Part shown: positions 27,151 through 35,608 of the stretch, one piece after another | Position numbering within the stretch: the stretch's first letter is position 1 | Layout: every line of letters begins with the position of its first letter | Assembly (NCBI GenBank): GCA_947496235.1 | Contig: CANMCE010000014.1 | Location: forward strand, 1-64,000 | Reading direction: 5' to 3' | Source of the DNA: an uncultured Glaciecola sp. | GTDB lineage: Bacteria; Pseudomonadota; Gammaproteobacteria; Enterobacterales; Alteromonadaceae | Length of the DNA stretch: 64,000 nt | The notes under the pieces: generated by a model | Told to the model about the DNA's origin: nothing | Databases searched by the model: none | What the model saw: only the letters and a program-made list of their open reading frames with translations | Position numbers and translations under genes: made by a program

Positions 27151-29310
27151 ATGCGTGATTTACCTACTTTTTATTATCATGATCACTTCGTTGAATTCCT
27201 GAAATTTATACGGAATACCTGCACGCATTTGCTACACCCTGAGCATCTCAAATTTCTAAAAGAATTTGATGAAGCAACTAAAGATCAACAATGCCTGTTC
27301 ATACGATGCGTTAATCGCAAGCTTCCGGTAATTAATAGCAAGAGTTTAATTTTTGTCGAACTTGGCGACATTCAACAGCTACTATCAGATTTGAAACAAA
27401 AGGGTTGGTTAAGCGAGGTAACTGAAAAAGATAAAGGCCGTTTTATAAACGCGCTTACTAAGGACGGTCTTTACGACCTGGCAAATTCGCCCTTAATTGA
27501 ACTAACCACATCTGTTAAAAAAAGCTACCCCAGACAGCTCTTGGTAGAAGCCTGCCATGCAATCTCGGGGCGAGATATTTGCGCCACAGATATTGCCAAA
27601 GAGTATGTTGTGCGCGCGAAGGACGACATCATCGATTACTTTTTGTTTCTGTATTTTGGAAACTGTCGAGACCGCTTAAACCAATTCAGTATGCGAGATT
27701 TAGGGATAATGCGCACCAGAGAAGAAATCGCTCAGGTACAAAGTCGCTTTGAATGCAAACACCAAGCTCTGAGCGTTTTTCAGTTAAAACATTTACGTAG
27801 AGAACTTAAAACCCTGCCCCTGCAAACGGCCAACGAAATCTTAGCCTTGTATCACAGCTTACCGGAAGCCGTGGGCGAACAAGCTGAACTGGAAAAAAAT
27901 AAAATCGCTTTTTTGTTGGCAAATAGGCTAATTGAACATGATGTCTTATTGGCATTGCCTTTGTTAAAACAAATTCAACATCAAGACGCCCAAGAGAAGT
28001 GGTGTAGAGAAGCATTTAAACAGGGAATGAAAGAACAGGTAGAAGCACAGTTGTTGAGCATTATTGACAACCCAATAAGTGATCATCTGGCATTTTTTGC
28101 AGAAGACTTTTTAGCCAGAAAGTATCAACAAAAACGCACCAGTTTGATGACCGATATGTTGCGTCAAGGAAACCGACACCTTGTAATAGACGAAATTTAT
28201 AAAGGCTCGGTAGAAAAAGGCGTTATCACCCACTATCAAAATCAAGGACTGCTCGCTTTTAGAACAGAAAACAATTTATGGCGAGCTCTGTTTTGTTTAA
28301 TTTTGTGGGAAGAGATTTTCGACACGCCTGGCATGGGACTGGCAACGGAATTTGACTATATGCCAGAAAGCTTAAAACAAAATAAGCTGTATGAATCAGC
28401 TGGTACGCAAATCGAAAACACACTAGTACATTTAACATCTGGCGAAGCTTGGATAAATGCTGTTGTACGTTCGTTAGCAAAACATGCACACAAGCCTCAA
28501 AGTTTATATTCAGCCACACCTACCCTTATAGAAGAATTAAAATATTTAACTCAGCTTTCTGATCCTTTAGGTTTGCAGGGTATTTTGCTCCGTATGGCAA
28601 AGGATTGGCATGGCACCAAAGATGGTTTTCCAGATATTACTGTGGTCGAAAACAATCAAATTAGATTTGAAGAAATAAAAGGCGAAGGAGATGCCTTAAG
28701 ACGAAATCAACTATTGCGTATTCAACAATTGCGCGAATTGGGGTTTGAGGTACAAATCACCACCGCAGAATTTGCCATAGATCCCATGCAACCCTATGTT
28801 GTAGTCGATATTGAGACTACTGGAGGCCGTGCCAATCAACATAAAATCACCGAAATTGGTATGGTTAAAATAATTAATGGTGAAGTCGTTGATCAGTGGC
28901 AAAGCCTGATAAATCCGCAACGAAAAATATCCAAATTTATTACCCAATTAACCGGTATAGATGATGAAATGGTGTCTGAGGCACCGGTTTTTGAAGAAGT
29001 CGCAGATCAAATTGAAAACTTCACTAAAAACAGTATTTTTGTTGCTCATAACGTTAATTTTGACTACGGTTTCATACGCGAAGAATTCAATAGAATCGAG
29101 CGTATCTGGCGCAGACCCAAACTTTGTACCGTGCAACAAATGCGCAAATATTTTAAAGGCCTTGAGTCCTATTCTTTAGCCAATTTAACCAAGCATTTCG
29201 ACATTTCTATGCAGCGCCACCACAGAGCCATGTCAGACGCCATGGCAGCCAGTGAATTGTTGAATCTAGTGAATGAAAAGCGTCTGCAACTGCAAAATCA
29301 AGCACATTAG
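27151..29310 (+). CDS. FAN1-like VRR-NUC nuclease fused to a DnaQ-type exonuclease
   Basis: 719 residues in two parts. Residues 1-545 resemble bacterial FAN1: an N-terminal SAP-like/helical region (YFLFLYFGNCRDRLNQFSMRDLG) and a VRR-NUC domain with catalytic PD near 493 (KDGFPDITVV), EEIKGEGD near 505 and the downstream Gln of RRNQLLRIQQL. FAN1 nucleases trim DNA at interstrand crosslinks and flaps. Residues 547-715 are a DEDDh 3'-5' exonuclease (VVVDIETTGG, LTGIDDEMV, FVAHNVNFDYGFI, HHRAMSDA), complete in its acidic residues. The two are usually separate proteins; here one open frame joins them with a two-residue linker. A role in crosslink or replication repair is inferred. The stop overlaps the convergent gene by four bases. 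Confidence 0.9.
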   Translation: MRDLPTFYYHDHFVEFLKFIRNTCTHLLHPEHLKFLKEFDEATKDQQCLFIRCVNRKLPVINSKSLIFVELGDIQQLLSDLKQKGWLSEVTEKDKGRFINALTKDGLYDLANSPLIELTTSVKKSYPRQLLVEACHAISGRDICATDIAKEYVVRAKDDIIDYFLFLYFGNCRDRLNQFSMRDLGIMRTREEIAQVQSRFECKHQALSVFQLKHLRRELKTLPLQTANEILALYHSLPEAVGEQAELEKNKIAFLLANRLIEHDVLLALPLLKQIQHQDAQEKWCREAFKQGMKEQVEAQLLSIIDNPISDHLAFFAEDFLARKYQQKRTSLMTDMLRQGNRHLVIDEIYKGSVEKGVITHYQNQGLLAFRTENNLWRALFCLILWEEIFDTPGMGLATEFDYMPESLKQNKLYESAGTQIENTLVHLTSGEAWINAVVRSLAKHAHKPQSLYSATPTLIEELKYLTQLSDPLGLQGILLRMAKDWHGTKDGFPDITVVENNQIRFEEIKGEGDALRRNQLLRIQQLRELGFEVQITTAEFAIDPMQPYVVVDIETTGGRANQHKITEIGMVKIINGEVVDQWQSLINPQRKISKFITQLTGIDDEMVSEAPVFEEVADQIENFTKNSIFVAHNVNFDYGFIREEFNRIERIWRRPKLCTVQQMRKYFKGLESYSLANLTKHFDISMQRHHRAMSDAMAASELLNLVNEKRLQLQNQAH

Positions 29311-30149
29311 TTCTCTACCATGCATTGTTCCCAAAGCTGGGAATCCACATTGGCTGGTATCTGGGATTTAGGCTGTTGAAAAAAAGACTTTCTAATCTTC
29401 TCAAGTTGATTTGCTTGTCTGAGATTACTTAAGGCTAGTTGCATTTTTTGTCGCTGAAAATCAGGTACTGCTAAATTTAGAGCTAAATAATTTGATGCAA
29501 TTTTCGATTGCGGCAACATAAAAACGGGAGCTATGTCATGCATGCTTAAATTCGCGGAACCAACATAAGCTTTGATGCTAGTGGCAGAATTTATTAACAA
29601 GTCAGTTCGACCTGATAAAAACGGATCCAAGACTCCAATTTTGCTGGTGACTAAAAGCATATTTTGACCAGCCACAAAGCCTAGCTCAGTTAAAATCGCC
29701 GAATAAGCATTGTCCTTAGAAACTGCTAACTTATAGTTGGCCAGATCATTCGCTTTATTGACAACAATGTCGTATCGTCGCGCTAGCTTATAAAAACAGT
29801 TTTGTCCCGATACTAAGGGACCAATCCAATTAAAACTTGATTCGCGCTCGGGTAATCGCGCAACAGACACTAAACCCGCTGAAGTATTTTGCTCAGCCAT
29901 TCGATAAGCGCGCTTCCAAGGCAGTTGAACAAATTGGCAATCAATACCCACCTGCTCACAAATCTCTCGAACGATTGCGACATTGATACCGGTAATTGTT
30001 CCCTGTCGTTGAAAGTTATAAGGCGGAAAGTGTTCGGTATAAATAGTGAGGTCTACAAAGTTTTGTTGTTGTAAATCAGCTTCGTTCGCACTTCCCACGC
30101 CATAGCAAGTCAACAAGATTACAAACGAGATCGAGTTGAATATTCTCAA
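29307..30149 (-). CDS. Periplasmic amino-acid-type solute-binding protein
   Basis: 280 residues of the SBP_bac_3 family. Signal peptide to GSA near 21, then TIYTEHFPPYNFQRQGTITG and NVAIVREICEQVGIDCQFVQLPWKRAY, typical of the first lobe; LANYKLAVSKDNAYSAIL begins the second. Such stand-alone proteins without permease genes are frequent in Alteromonadales and often act as sensors or scavenging receptors. It is not closely similar to the tandem pair at 16.3-18.1 kb. The 3' end overlaps the convergent nuclease gene by four bases. Confidence 0.84.
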   Translation of the reverse strand: MRIFNSISFVILLTCYGVGSANEADLQQQNFVDLTIYTEHFPPYNFQRQGTITGINVAIVREICEQVGIDCQFVQLPWKRAYRMAEQNTSAGLVSVARLPERESSFNWIGPLVSGQNCFYKLARRYDIVVNKANDLANYKLAVSKDNAYSAILTELGFVAGQNMLLVTSKIGVLDPFLSGRTDLLINSATSIKAYVGSANLSMHDIAPVFMLPQSKIASNYLALNLAVPDFQRQKMQLALSNLRQANQLEKIRKSFFQQPKSQIPANVDSQLWEQCMVEN

Positions 30150-30260
30150 TAATAGACCCTTTTGTTACTTTTGGTTCCATGTGATCCTTTACAAATCACA
30201 CGCTCTATTAAGACTAGACGGGAATATTGAAAAAGAAAGTATAGATGTGTATTTAGACGT

Positions 30261-30536
30261 ATGACGAGCTATATCCAAGATTTACAACCTTCTGATGTTT
30301 CGAGAATAATTGAAATGGCATGGGAAGATAGAACGCCTTTTGAAGCCATTGAAAAACTTTATGGCTTGAGTGAATCAGAGGTAATTACTCTAATGCGGAC
30401 CAATATTAATCGTAAAACATTTGAAAACTGGCGTGCACGTGTTTCCGGCCGAAAAACCAAACACAAAAAGTTAAGGCACCCTGATGTAGAGCGAGGATAT
30501 TGTAAAACTCAATATAAGCCAGTGCGTAAACGTTAG
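30261..30536 (+). CDS. TIGR03643 family small protein
   Basis: 91 residues. The product follows the TIGR03643/DUF2805 pattern: RIIEMAWEDRTPFEAIEKLY, then SEVITLMR and KTFENWRARVSGRKTKH, with a basic tail. Function is unknown across the family; the N-terminal part resembles a helix-turn-helix and the charge would suit nucleic-acid binding, but that is inference. It is monocistronic, divergent from the solute-binding protein with a shared 111-bp promoter region. Confidence 0.88.
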   Translation: MTSYIQDLQPSDVSRIIEMAWEDRTPFEAIEKLYGLSESEVITLMRTNINRKTFENWRARVSGRKTKHKKLRHPDVERGYCKTQYKPVRKR

Positions 30537-30617
30537 AAGCCTTCGAGCCTAAGACCAAATAGCTTGGTATCAATTAAAAGCTTAATTTGAAAAACCCTAT
30601 AGTTCTGGTTTTGAATG

Positions 30618-31304
30618 TTATTGAGATTCGATCTTATCGATGTAGGCCCGCCGAAACTGCGGTGTCATGTCAAAATACCAAGTGTAGTAACGTTGATTTT
30701 CTGGATTTTGTACCCGCACTTTTTGCACTGGTAATTGGTCTTTATATATCAGTTCTTGATCAACCCCTACCATTTGGTGGAGTTGTATAAACGCAATCAA
30801 ATCACTACTGCTATTGATATAGAACGCGGTTTCAGGCGTTTGCCCATTGCCAGATCGCCATGTGCTTTCGATAAAATTATCTAACACCCAATTATGAAAA
30901 CGTGCAGTTTCAGAATCTCCTGCTTCTTCTGAACAAATCGCCATGCCATAGTGGGCAGTGAAAGAAGTATAGTTTTGTTCGAGCAGTTGACGATTCTCAC
31001 GAATACACATGATCCATTGTTTCTTTTGCATCAGAGTTTTCGAGGCTTCTTTTACCTTCTGTTCAAGGTCACTGCGAGGGGCGTAATAAGAGGTTAGCGG
31101 AAATAGTTTTAATAAGCGATCAAAGTCTTGTGCTGTTGCGTCTTGTGTTAATAATTTGCCGACCAGTTGACGATAGTCAGCGTTACTTTTTTCATAATTT
31201 AGGACTTGCTTTTTCTTTTCTTGAGGAGATTCCGTTGATGTTGCGCCGCAGCCGCTTAGCCATAAACTGGTGAGTAAGAGTAAACAATAAAGAAGCGTTT
31301 TCAT
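30618..31304 (-). CDS. DUF4919-like lipoprotein
   Basis: 228 residues from ATG 31304, where a lipoprotein signal (LLTSLWLSGC) begins; an in-frame ATG at 31337 would add 11 residues. The body contains FDRLLKLFPLTSYYAPRSDL and later TAHYGMAICSEEAGDSETARFH, with helix-repeat character, matching DUF4919. The family has no known function. The protein is probably anchored to the outer membrane. It has no obvious operon partner. Confidence 0.78.
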   Translation of the reverse strand: MKTLLYCLLLLTSLWLSGCGATSTESPQEKKKQVLNYEKSNADYRQLVGKLLTQDATAQDFDRLLKLFPLTSYYAPRSDLEQKVKEASKTLMQKKQWIMCIRENRQLLEQNYTSFTAHYGMAICSEEAGDSETARFHNWVLDNFIESTWRSGNGQTPETAFYINSSSDLIAFIQLHQMVGVDQELIYKDQLPVQKVRVQNPENQRYYTWYFDMTPQFRRAYIDKIESQ

Positions 31305-31372
31305 TTGCAAAAAGTAGTTGCCGAAGTTAATGACCATCAGAAAGGTTTTACTATATCACTTTGAAAGGATTT

Positions 31373-31422
31373 TTGATCCCGCTTTTCCTATTTGCTGACT
31401 ATTCTTGTAAAAGCGAGATCAA
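31373..31422. other. Long 14-bp inverted repeat with 22-base loop
   Basis: TTGATCCCGCTTTT (31373-31386) pairs with AAAAGCGAGATCAA (31409-31422) at 13 of 14 positions. It lies between the OsmC stop and the lipoprotein start. No T-run follows on either strand. It could end the OsmC transcript, act as an operator, or be part of a small structured RNA. Confidence 0.5.
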
Positions 31423-31464
31423 TTATTGATTTGCAATTTTTAAACAAGCTTACACTAAATAAAA

Positions 31465-31890
31465 TTATTTTATTGTTAGGCTTATATCGCAGTTGAGTAA
31501 CTTAGAAATTGGGCAATTCTGTTTTGCGGATTCAGCGATTTGATTAAACTCATCATCACTTATGCCACTAACGGATGCTGACAATTCCAGTGCAGACGAT
31601 GCAACCTTGAATCCATCGCCATCTTTTTCCAATGTAACAGTAGCTTTGGTATTTAACTCTCCCTCTTCGAATCCATTTTCTGCCAATGCAAATGACAAAG
31701 CCATCGTAAAACAAGATGCATGAGCAGCAGCAATTTGCTCTTCAGGATTAGTGCCTTTTTCATCTTCAAATCGCGTGTTAAACCCATAAGGTTGATTATC
31801 GAAAGCGCCTGATTGTGTGCTCACATACCCTTTTCCCGGCTTACCTAGACCTACATATTTAGCTGTCGCATAATTTTTCATGCTCATCAT
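31465..31890 (-). CDS. osmC: OsmC-family thiol peroxidase
   Basis: 141 residues matching OsmC throughout. The two catalytic cysteines are in AAHASCFTMALSFAL (near 60) and KQNCPISKLL (near 125), and the glutamate of NPEEQIAAA is present. OsmC reduces organic hydroperoxides in the cytoplasm and is induced by osmotic and oxidative stress. The start at ATG 31890 follows AAAGGA closely; in-frame ATGs at 31887 and 31881 are alternatives. Monocistronic. Confidence 0.93.
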   Translation of the reverse strand: MMSMKNYATAKYVGLGKPGKGYVSTQSGAFDNQPYGFNTRFEDEKGTNPEEQIAAAHASCFTMALSFALAENGFEEGELNTKATVTLEKDGDGFKVASSALELSASVSGISDDEFNQIAESAKQNCPISKLLNCDISLTIK

Positions 31891-32031
31891 TTTTTCCTTT
31901 ACAAATTATATGTACTAATTGCTATGCCATTGAAATTAAAAAGATCAGTTTTCATTCTGTAGGCTTGTACAACGTCATGAATAGGTTTACATTTTTACCT
32001 GATTAAACTCTTATGGTTTGCCCCCAATACT

Positions 32032-32457
32032 TTATTCAATTTCTATCAATCTTACATCTACTATCATAACGGCGTTAGGCCCTATCTTACCGCCGTTACC
32101 TTTTTTACCCCAAGCTAAATCCGGTGGGATTACAAATTCATATCGAGCACCTACTGGCATAATTTGAAAAGCCAGTTGCAACCCTTCGATAGCCTCTCTG
32201 ACGAAAAATGATTCTGGTGGGCCTTTTTTGTAAGTATCATCAATGACGCTACCATCCGCCAACAAAATTCGTTGATGGACTTTTATGCAATCTTGCATAC
32301 TTGGGCAAATACCGTCTGCATCTTCAATAATACGAAACATAAGCCCAGACTCTAGCACTTGCACACCATCTTTTTGAGGATAGCGCTGTAAAAATGCTTC
32401 GGTCAGGTTTCGGTTTTTTCCTGCTGAGCCTTTTGCTAGTTTCTTCTGTTTTGCCAT
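32032..32457 (-). CDS. Cytoplasmic FKBP-type peptidyl-prolyl isomerase
   Basis: 141 residues with no signal peptide. FKBP features: HQRILLADGSVIDDTYKKG, SFFVREAIEGLQLAFQIMPVG, ARYEFVIPPDLAWGKKGNGG and PNAVMIVDVRLIEIE. The hydrophobic drug-pocket residues are only partly conserved. The N-terminal 30 residues are basic (KQKKLAKGSAGKNR) and lack the dimerisation domain of FkpA or Mip. It catalyses proline isomerisation during folding. It lies downstream of cynS on the same strand with 118 bp between, probably independently transcribed. Confidence 0.92.
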   Translation of the reverse strand: MAKQKKLAKGSAGKNRNLTEAFLQRYPQKDGVQVLESGLMFRIIEDADGICPSMQDCIKVHQRILLADGSVIDDTYKKGPPESFFVREAIEGLQLAFQIMPVGARYEFVIPPDLAWGKKGNGGKIGPNAVMIVDVRLIEIE

Positions 32458-32575
32458 TGTAATAACTGATAGTGAATACTTGAAATAGGGGCGGAAAAAT
32501 AGCAGTTAGCCTCGCATAAATCAAACATAATGGAGGCCACCGCTACACATTGGATACGCGTTTAAGGCTGATAGA

Positions 32576-33025
32576 CTAGTACATTTTATAGGGTAAGAAC
32601 TTTCCAGACATGACCACATGAACCCGATCCCCTTTAGGATCTTCTTCCCGTTGTAAATCCATGGAAAAATCAATTGCACTCATGATGCCGTCACCAAACT
32701 CTTCGTGAATAAGTTCTTTTAACGTAGTGCCATATACGTTGACTAATTCATACCAACGATAGATCAAAGGGTCTGTAGGTACTTCAGTGGGTAAAGAGCC
32801 TTTATATGGCGCTATTTGCAACCAAGCCACAGCCTCATCGGTTAATCCTAACAAATCACCTACTTTCTCAGATTGTTCTTTGGTCAATGCCATTTGGCCT
32901 AAACATGCGGCCGTACTCCACTCTTTAGACTGTCCAACCACTTCGGCTATTTCTGCCCATTTGATGCCCTTGGTAATCTTTGCCGCTTGAATCATGGCGG
33001 TAACTTCTTTGCGATCTGTAATCAT
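32576..33025 (-). CDS. cynS: Cyanate hydratase (cyanase)
   Basis: 149 residues, full length for cyanase. It converts cyanate and bicarbonate to ammonia and carbon dioxide, detoxifying cyanate and supplying nitrogen. The catalytic residues are present at R90, E93 (YRWYELVNVYG) and S116 (DGIMSAIDFS), each six below the E. coli numbering. The N-terminal helix-turn-helix-like domain is normal. No cynR, cynT or cynX is adjacent. The 294 bases upstream hold a promoter, structured RNA and terminator, suggesting attenuation of cynS or a separate small RNA. Confidence 0.97.
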   Translation of the reverse strand: MITDRKEVTAMIQAAKITKGIKWAEIAEVVGQSKEWSTAACLGQMALTKEQSEKVGDLLGLTDEAVAWLQIAPYKGSLPTEVPTDPLIYRWYELVNVYGTTLKELIHEEFGDGIMSAIDFSMDLQREEDPKGDRVHVVMSGKFLPYKMY

Positions 33026-33066
33026 AGTTAAGGTTCCATATAAAAAGGTGAATAAAAATTACAGGC

Positions 33067-33112
33067 AAAAAAAAAGGCCATGCGAATTCATTAAATGAAT
33101 TTGCATAGGCCT
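33067..33112 (-). terminator. Strong intrinsic terminator ahead of cynS
   Basis: Read on the minus strand, arms AGGCCTATGC... and ...GCATGGCCT (33075-33112) give a stem of about 17 bp with one bulge and one mismatch, directly followed by nine T (33067-33075). No gene ends near it: the aldo/keto reductase remnant stops 208 bp upstream. It therefore terminates the candidate RNA. Confidence 0.75.
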
Positions 33113-33190
33113 CGATGCCTGAAAGCGCTATTGCGCTCAGCTAACATATTGTGATCACAGAATATGAAGCATTTACCATGCCCAACGAAA
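33067..33190 (-). ncRNA. Candidate structured leader or small RNA upstream of cynS
   Basis: On the minus strand a promoter-like pair is followed by about 120 bases with three hairpins (GCAT/ATGC, CATATT with ATATG around GTGATCAC, and AGCGC/GCGCT) and a strong terminator. The RNA would end 42 bases before the cynS start codon. It may be a leader that attenuates cynS or a free-standing small RNA. No known riboswitch consensus was recognised. Confidence 0.45.
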
Positions 33191-33196
33191 CATTAA

Positions 33197-33224
33197 CTTA
33201 TATTTCAATTGGTTAGACATGCAA
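33197..33224 (-). promoter_or_regulatory. Sigma70-type promoter for the RNA upstream of cynS
   Basis: Minus strand: TTGCAT (33219-33224), 16-base spacer, TATAAG (33197-33202). Predicted start near 33190. A palindrome GAACCAA-G-TTGGTTC at 33248-33262 lies just upstream of the -35 and could bind an activator. Confidence 0.45.
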
Positions 33225-33319
33225 AGATTGCTCTATTTAACTCGATCGAACCAAGTTGGTTCATTTCATATTCAATCAAGCACCGTTATTGATCAGATAA
33301 TCAAAAAACTAAGGTCGCC

Positions 33320-33949
33320 TTAATTTTGCTTATTCTTGTCCGTAAATACTGGCATATCTCGGTCATCCCCATAATCCTCGACTTTTTCCATCTGCGACAA
33401 GGTGTTCATGTCTTCTTCGGAGATCTCAAAATCTAACTCAGCATTACTTTTCATATGATCAGGGTTAGTGGATTTTGGTAAAGGTAATAGCCCGAGTTGA
33501 AGGTCATACTTAATACATAACTGTGGCACAGAGACATCATACTTGTCTGCAATAGCTTTCACTTTATCTTGTTTTATCACAGCGCCGTGGCCAACAGGAG
33601 AGTAGGCTTCGACCAAAATACCTTTTGACTGCACATACTCAATTAAATTTTTAGGTACATTACTAATGTGCGCTAAAACTTGATTTACCATAGGCTTGAT
33701 ATTGCCATAATCGATAATGTTTTCTAGATCTTTTTGTTTAAAGTTTGACACACCAATAGCACGAACTTTTCCAGATTGGTAGGCATCTTCTAATGCTTTC
33801 CAAGCTTGCAGATTACCTGCAAAATAATGTTCATCACCTCCAAAATCAGCCCAAGGTTGAGGACTGTGAATAATCATCATATCTAGGTATTCAAGACCCA
33901 TTTTTGGAACTTTCAGTTGATTGTGTAGTGTATAATACTCATTAATCAT
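33320..33949 (-). pseudogene. Aldo/keto reductase with internal in-frame deletion
   Basis: 209 residues from ATG 33949 (AAGGAGAG just upstream, clearly the native start). It begins like a normal family member, YYTLHNQLKVPKMG, then jumps at about residue 18 to EYLDMMIIHSPQPW, which normally lies some 80 residues later. The missing piece carries the catalytic Asp and Tyr (DTAxxY) and the Lys; only the His of IIHSPQPW remains. The rest (VRAIGVSNF, LVEAYSPVGHG, LPLPKST) is intact and undisturbed. It cannot be a working NADPH-dependent reductase. The open frame and good start suggest a recent deletion, or retention as a binding protein. Confidence 0.85.
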
Positions 33950-34114
33950 GCTTTCTCTCCTTTCGCAGTTTGCAAATTTAGGATGCGTATTCACATCCTC
34001 TGTATGCTAGTTTGTTCTGCGAAAGAAGCGTTATGGATTTGAAGGATACTTTGAGATCTTTGCCTAAAACTATGAAACTAGCATAAAGGCCTGAATCTAT
34101 AGTTACTCTTATGC

Positions 34115-35392
34115 CTACTTGACAGTTTTACCATAGACTGCATCTCTAAAATTTTTATGCAAGCGAATTGGATCATAAGGTAGCAGTTGGACAAATAGCA
34201 CAGCGACCAATTCATTTTTCGGATCGACCCAAAACAAGGTGCTGGCCATGCCATCCCAGAAGAACTCGCCAACTTCACCATAGTTTTCTTGTGCATCCAC
34301 CGGCTCTCTGAGACGCACGGCAAAATCGACGCCAAATCCCACTTGGCCTTTTGAAGGTAGCCAACTACGCTCAGTCACAGCCGGATCTAAATGGTTTGAT
34401 GCCATGGCTCGCACTGTTTCCGCTTTAAGCAATCTCGCGCCCTCTAATTCACCTTGATTAACTAGCATTCTTGCAAAGCGCGCATAATCGTCGATAGTCG
34501 AAGTTAGTCCCCAGCCCCCTGGCGTTAAATTAACGTCTGAGACATTAATGGCTCCTTCTGTTTCAGGAATTTGAGTTAAAATGCCCTGTTCAGACAAGTT
34601 ATATAATGGCGAAAATCTTGTCATGTTAGCATCGGCAACCTTGTAGCCTATGGTGTTCATATTTAGCGGATCGAATATATTTGCTTGGATATAATCATCA
34701 AAATTTTGGCCAGACAAAACCTCCACAAGACGAGCTTGTACATCCACAGAAACCCCATAGCTCCATTGCTCACCCGGATGAAATGCCAGAGGTATGCTTG
34801 CAATTTTTTGTACGGTTTGCGTTAGGGTGTTGGAAACCGCATACGCGTTAGCAGCTTTAACCATATCCCCGGTACAAGAATCATTTGGTCCCGAAAAACC
34901 CGCTGTGTGCCTGGTTATATCGCGAACAGTAATTGCTCGTTTAGGGGGGGCTAGTTGCATTTCACCATCAGCATTTACCCCTGTACATACTTGTTGATTA
35001 GCGAACTCTGGCAAATACCAAGCTAAGGGATCATCCATTTTAAATTTGCCTTGCTCATACAATTGCATAAGCGCAACCCCGGTTACAGGTTTTGTCATCG
35101 AATAAATACGCACAATGGTGTCTCGATTCATTGGCGTTTGTTGCTCCAAATTTGCAAAGCCAAAAGCGTTAAAATAAACCTCTTTGCCTTTCTCAAATAC
35201 TATAGCCGAGACGCCAGCCACCTGACCTGACTCTACATAGCCTTTGAGGGTTGTATTCATGAGTTCAACCGATGTTTGATTGACTATTTGATTTTTCATT
35301 GCTGGCTCTGATTTTCCTGAAGTGGCACTACAAGCATAAAGCAAGGATGATAATAAAACACAACTAATAAAGTACTTTGAAGGCAAAGACAT
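34115..35392 (-). CDS. Beta-lactamase-family serine hydrolase, lipoprotein
   Basis: 425 residues. Lipoprotein signal LLYAC (Cys21) followed by a class C beta-lactamase/esterase fold. The nucleophile motif is SMTK (S98, K101) and the second motif is YGV in EQWSYGVSVD, as in family VIII esterases where YxN varies. The length fits such esterases and D-aminopeptidases. The substrate is unknown; true beta-lactam resistance is unlikely. It is divergent from the siderophore receptor gene, sharing a 216-bp region with the Fur box, but the box lies close to the receptor gene. Confidence 0.9.
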   Translation of the reverse strand: MSLPSKYFISCVLLSSLLYACSATSGKSEPAMKNQIVNQTSVELMNTTLKGYVESGQVAGVSAIVFEKGKEVYFNAFGFANLEQQTPMNRDTIVRIYSMTKPVTGVALMQLYEQGKFKMDDPLAWYLPEFANQQVCTGVNADGEMQLAPPKRAITVRDITRHTAGFSGPNDSCTGDMVKAANAYAVSNTLTQTVQKIASIPLAFHPGEQWSYGVSVDVQARLVEVLSGQNFDDYIQANIFDPLNMNTIGYKVADANMTRFSPLYNLSEQGILTQIPETEGAINVSDVNLTPGGWGLTSTIDDYARFARMLVNQGELEGARLLKAETVRAMASNHLDPAVTERSWLPSKGQVGFGVDFAVRLREPVDAQENYGEVGEFFWDGMASTLFWVDPKNELVAVLFVQLLPYDPIRLHKNFRDAVYGKTVK

Positions 35393-35574
35393 AAGGTTAC
35401 TCGAATAAATAGGGTTACTAAGGGTGCAATACTAAACTAATCACAAGCAAAATGTTAAACAAAAGTTAACTTTGTAAATACAAGTGAAACAAGGTAGTAG
35501 AAAAGCCGAAAATCGCCAGTACTTTCTTGCAAGAATTTTGAAATTGCGTAGAATCTCATAATATATTTTGTAAA

Positions 35575-35589
35575 TGATACTTATTCTCA
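35575..35589. promoter_or_regulatory. Fur box of the siderophore receptor operon
   Basis: TGATACTTATTCTCA fits the 7-1-7 Fur consensus TGATAATnATTATCA at 13 of 15 positions and is near-palindromic. It is 19 bp upstream of the receptor start codon. Iron repression of the receptor, PepSY and small membrane gene is expected. Confidence 0.8.
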
Positions 35590-35608
35590 TTTTTATTACG
35601 GAGCTTAA

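Noticed and set aside
33150-33160. GTGATCAC core resembling a CRP or FNR site
   Set aside because: CRP half sites need a 6-base spacer and FNR a different half; the core here is a contiguous palindrome and is explained by an RNA hairpin in the candidate leader.
34115-35392. Antibiotic-resistance beta-lactamase
   Set aside because: It is a lipoprotein with YGV in the second motif like family VIII esterases, with no ampR-like neighbour.
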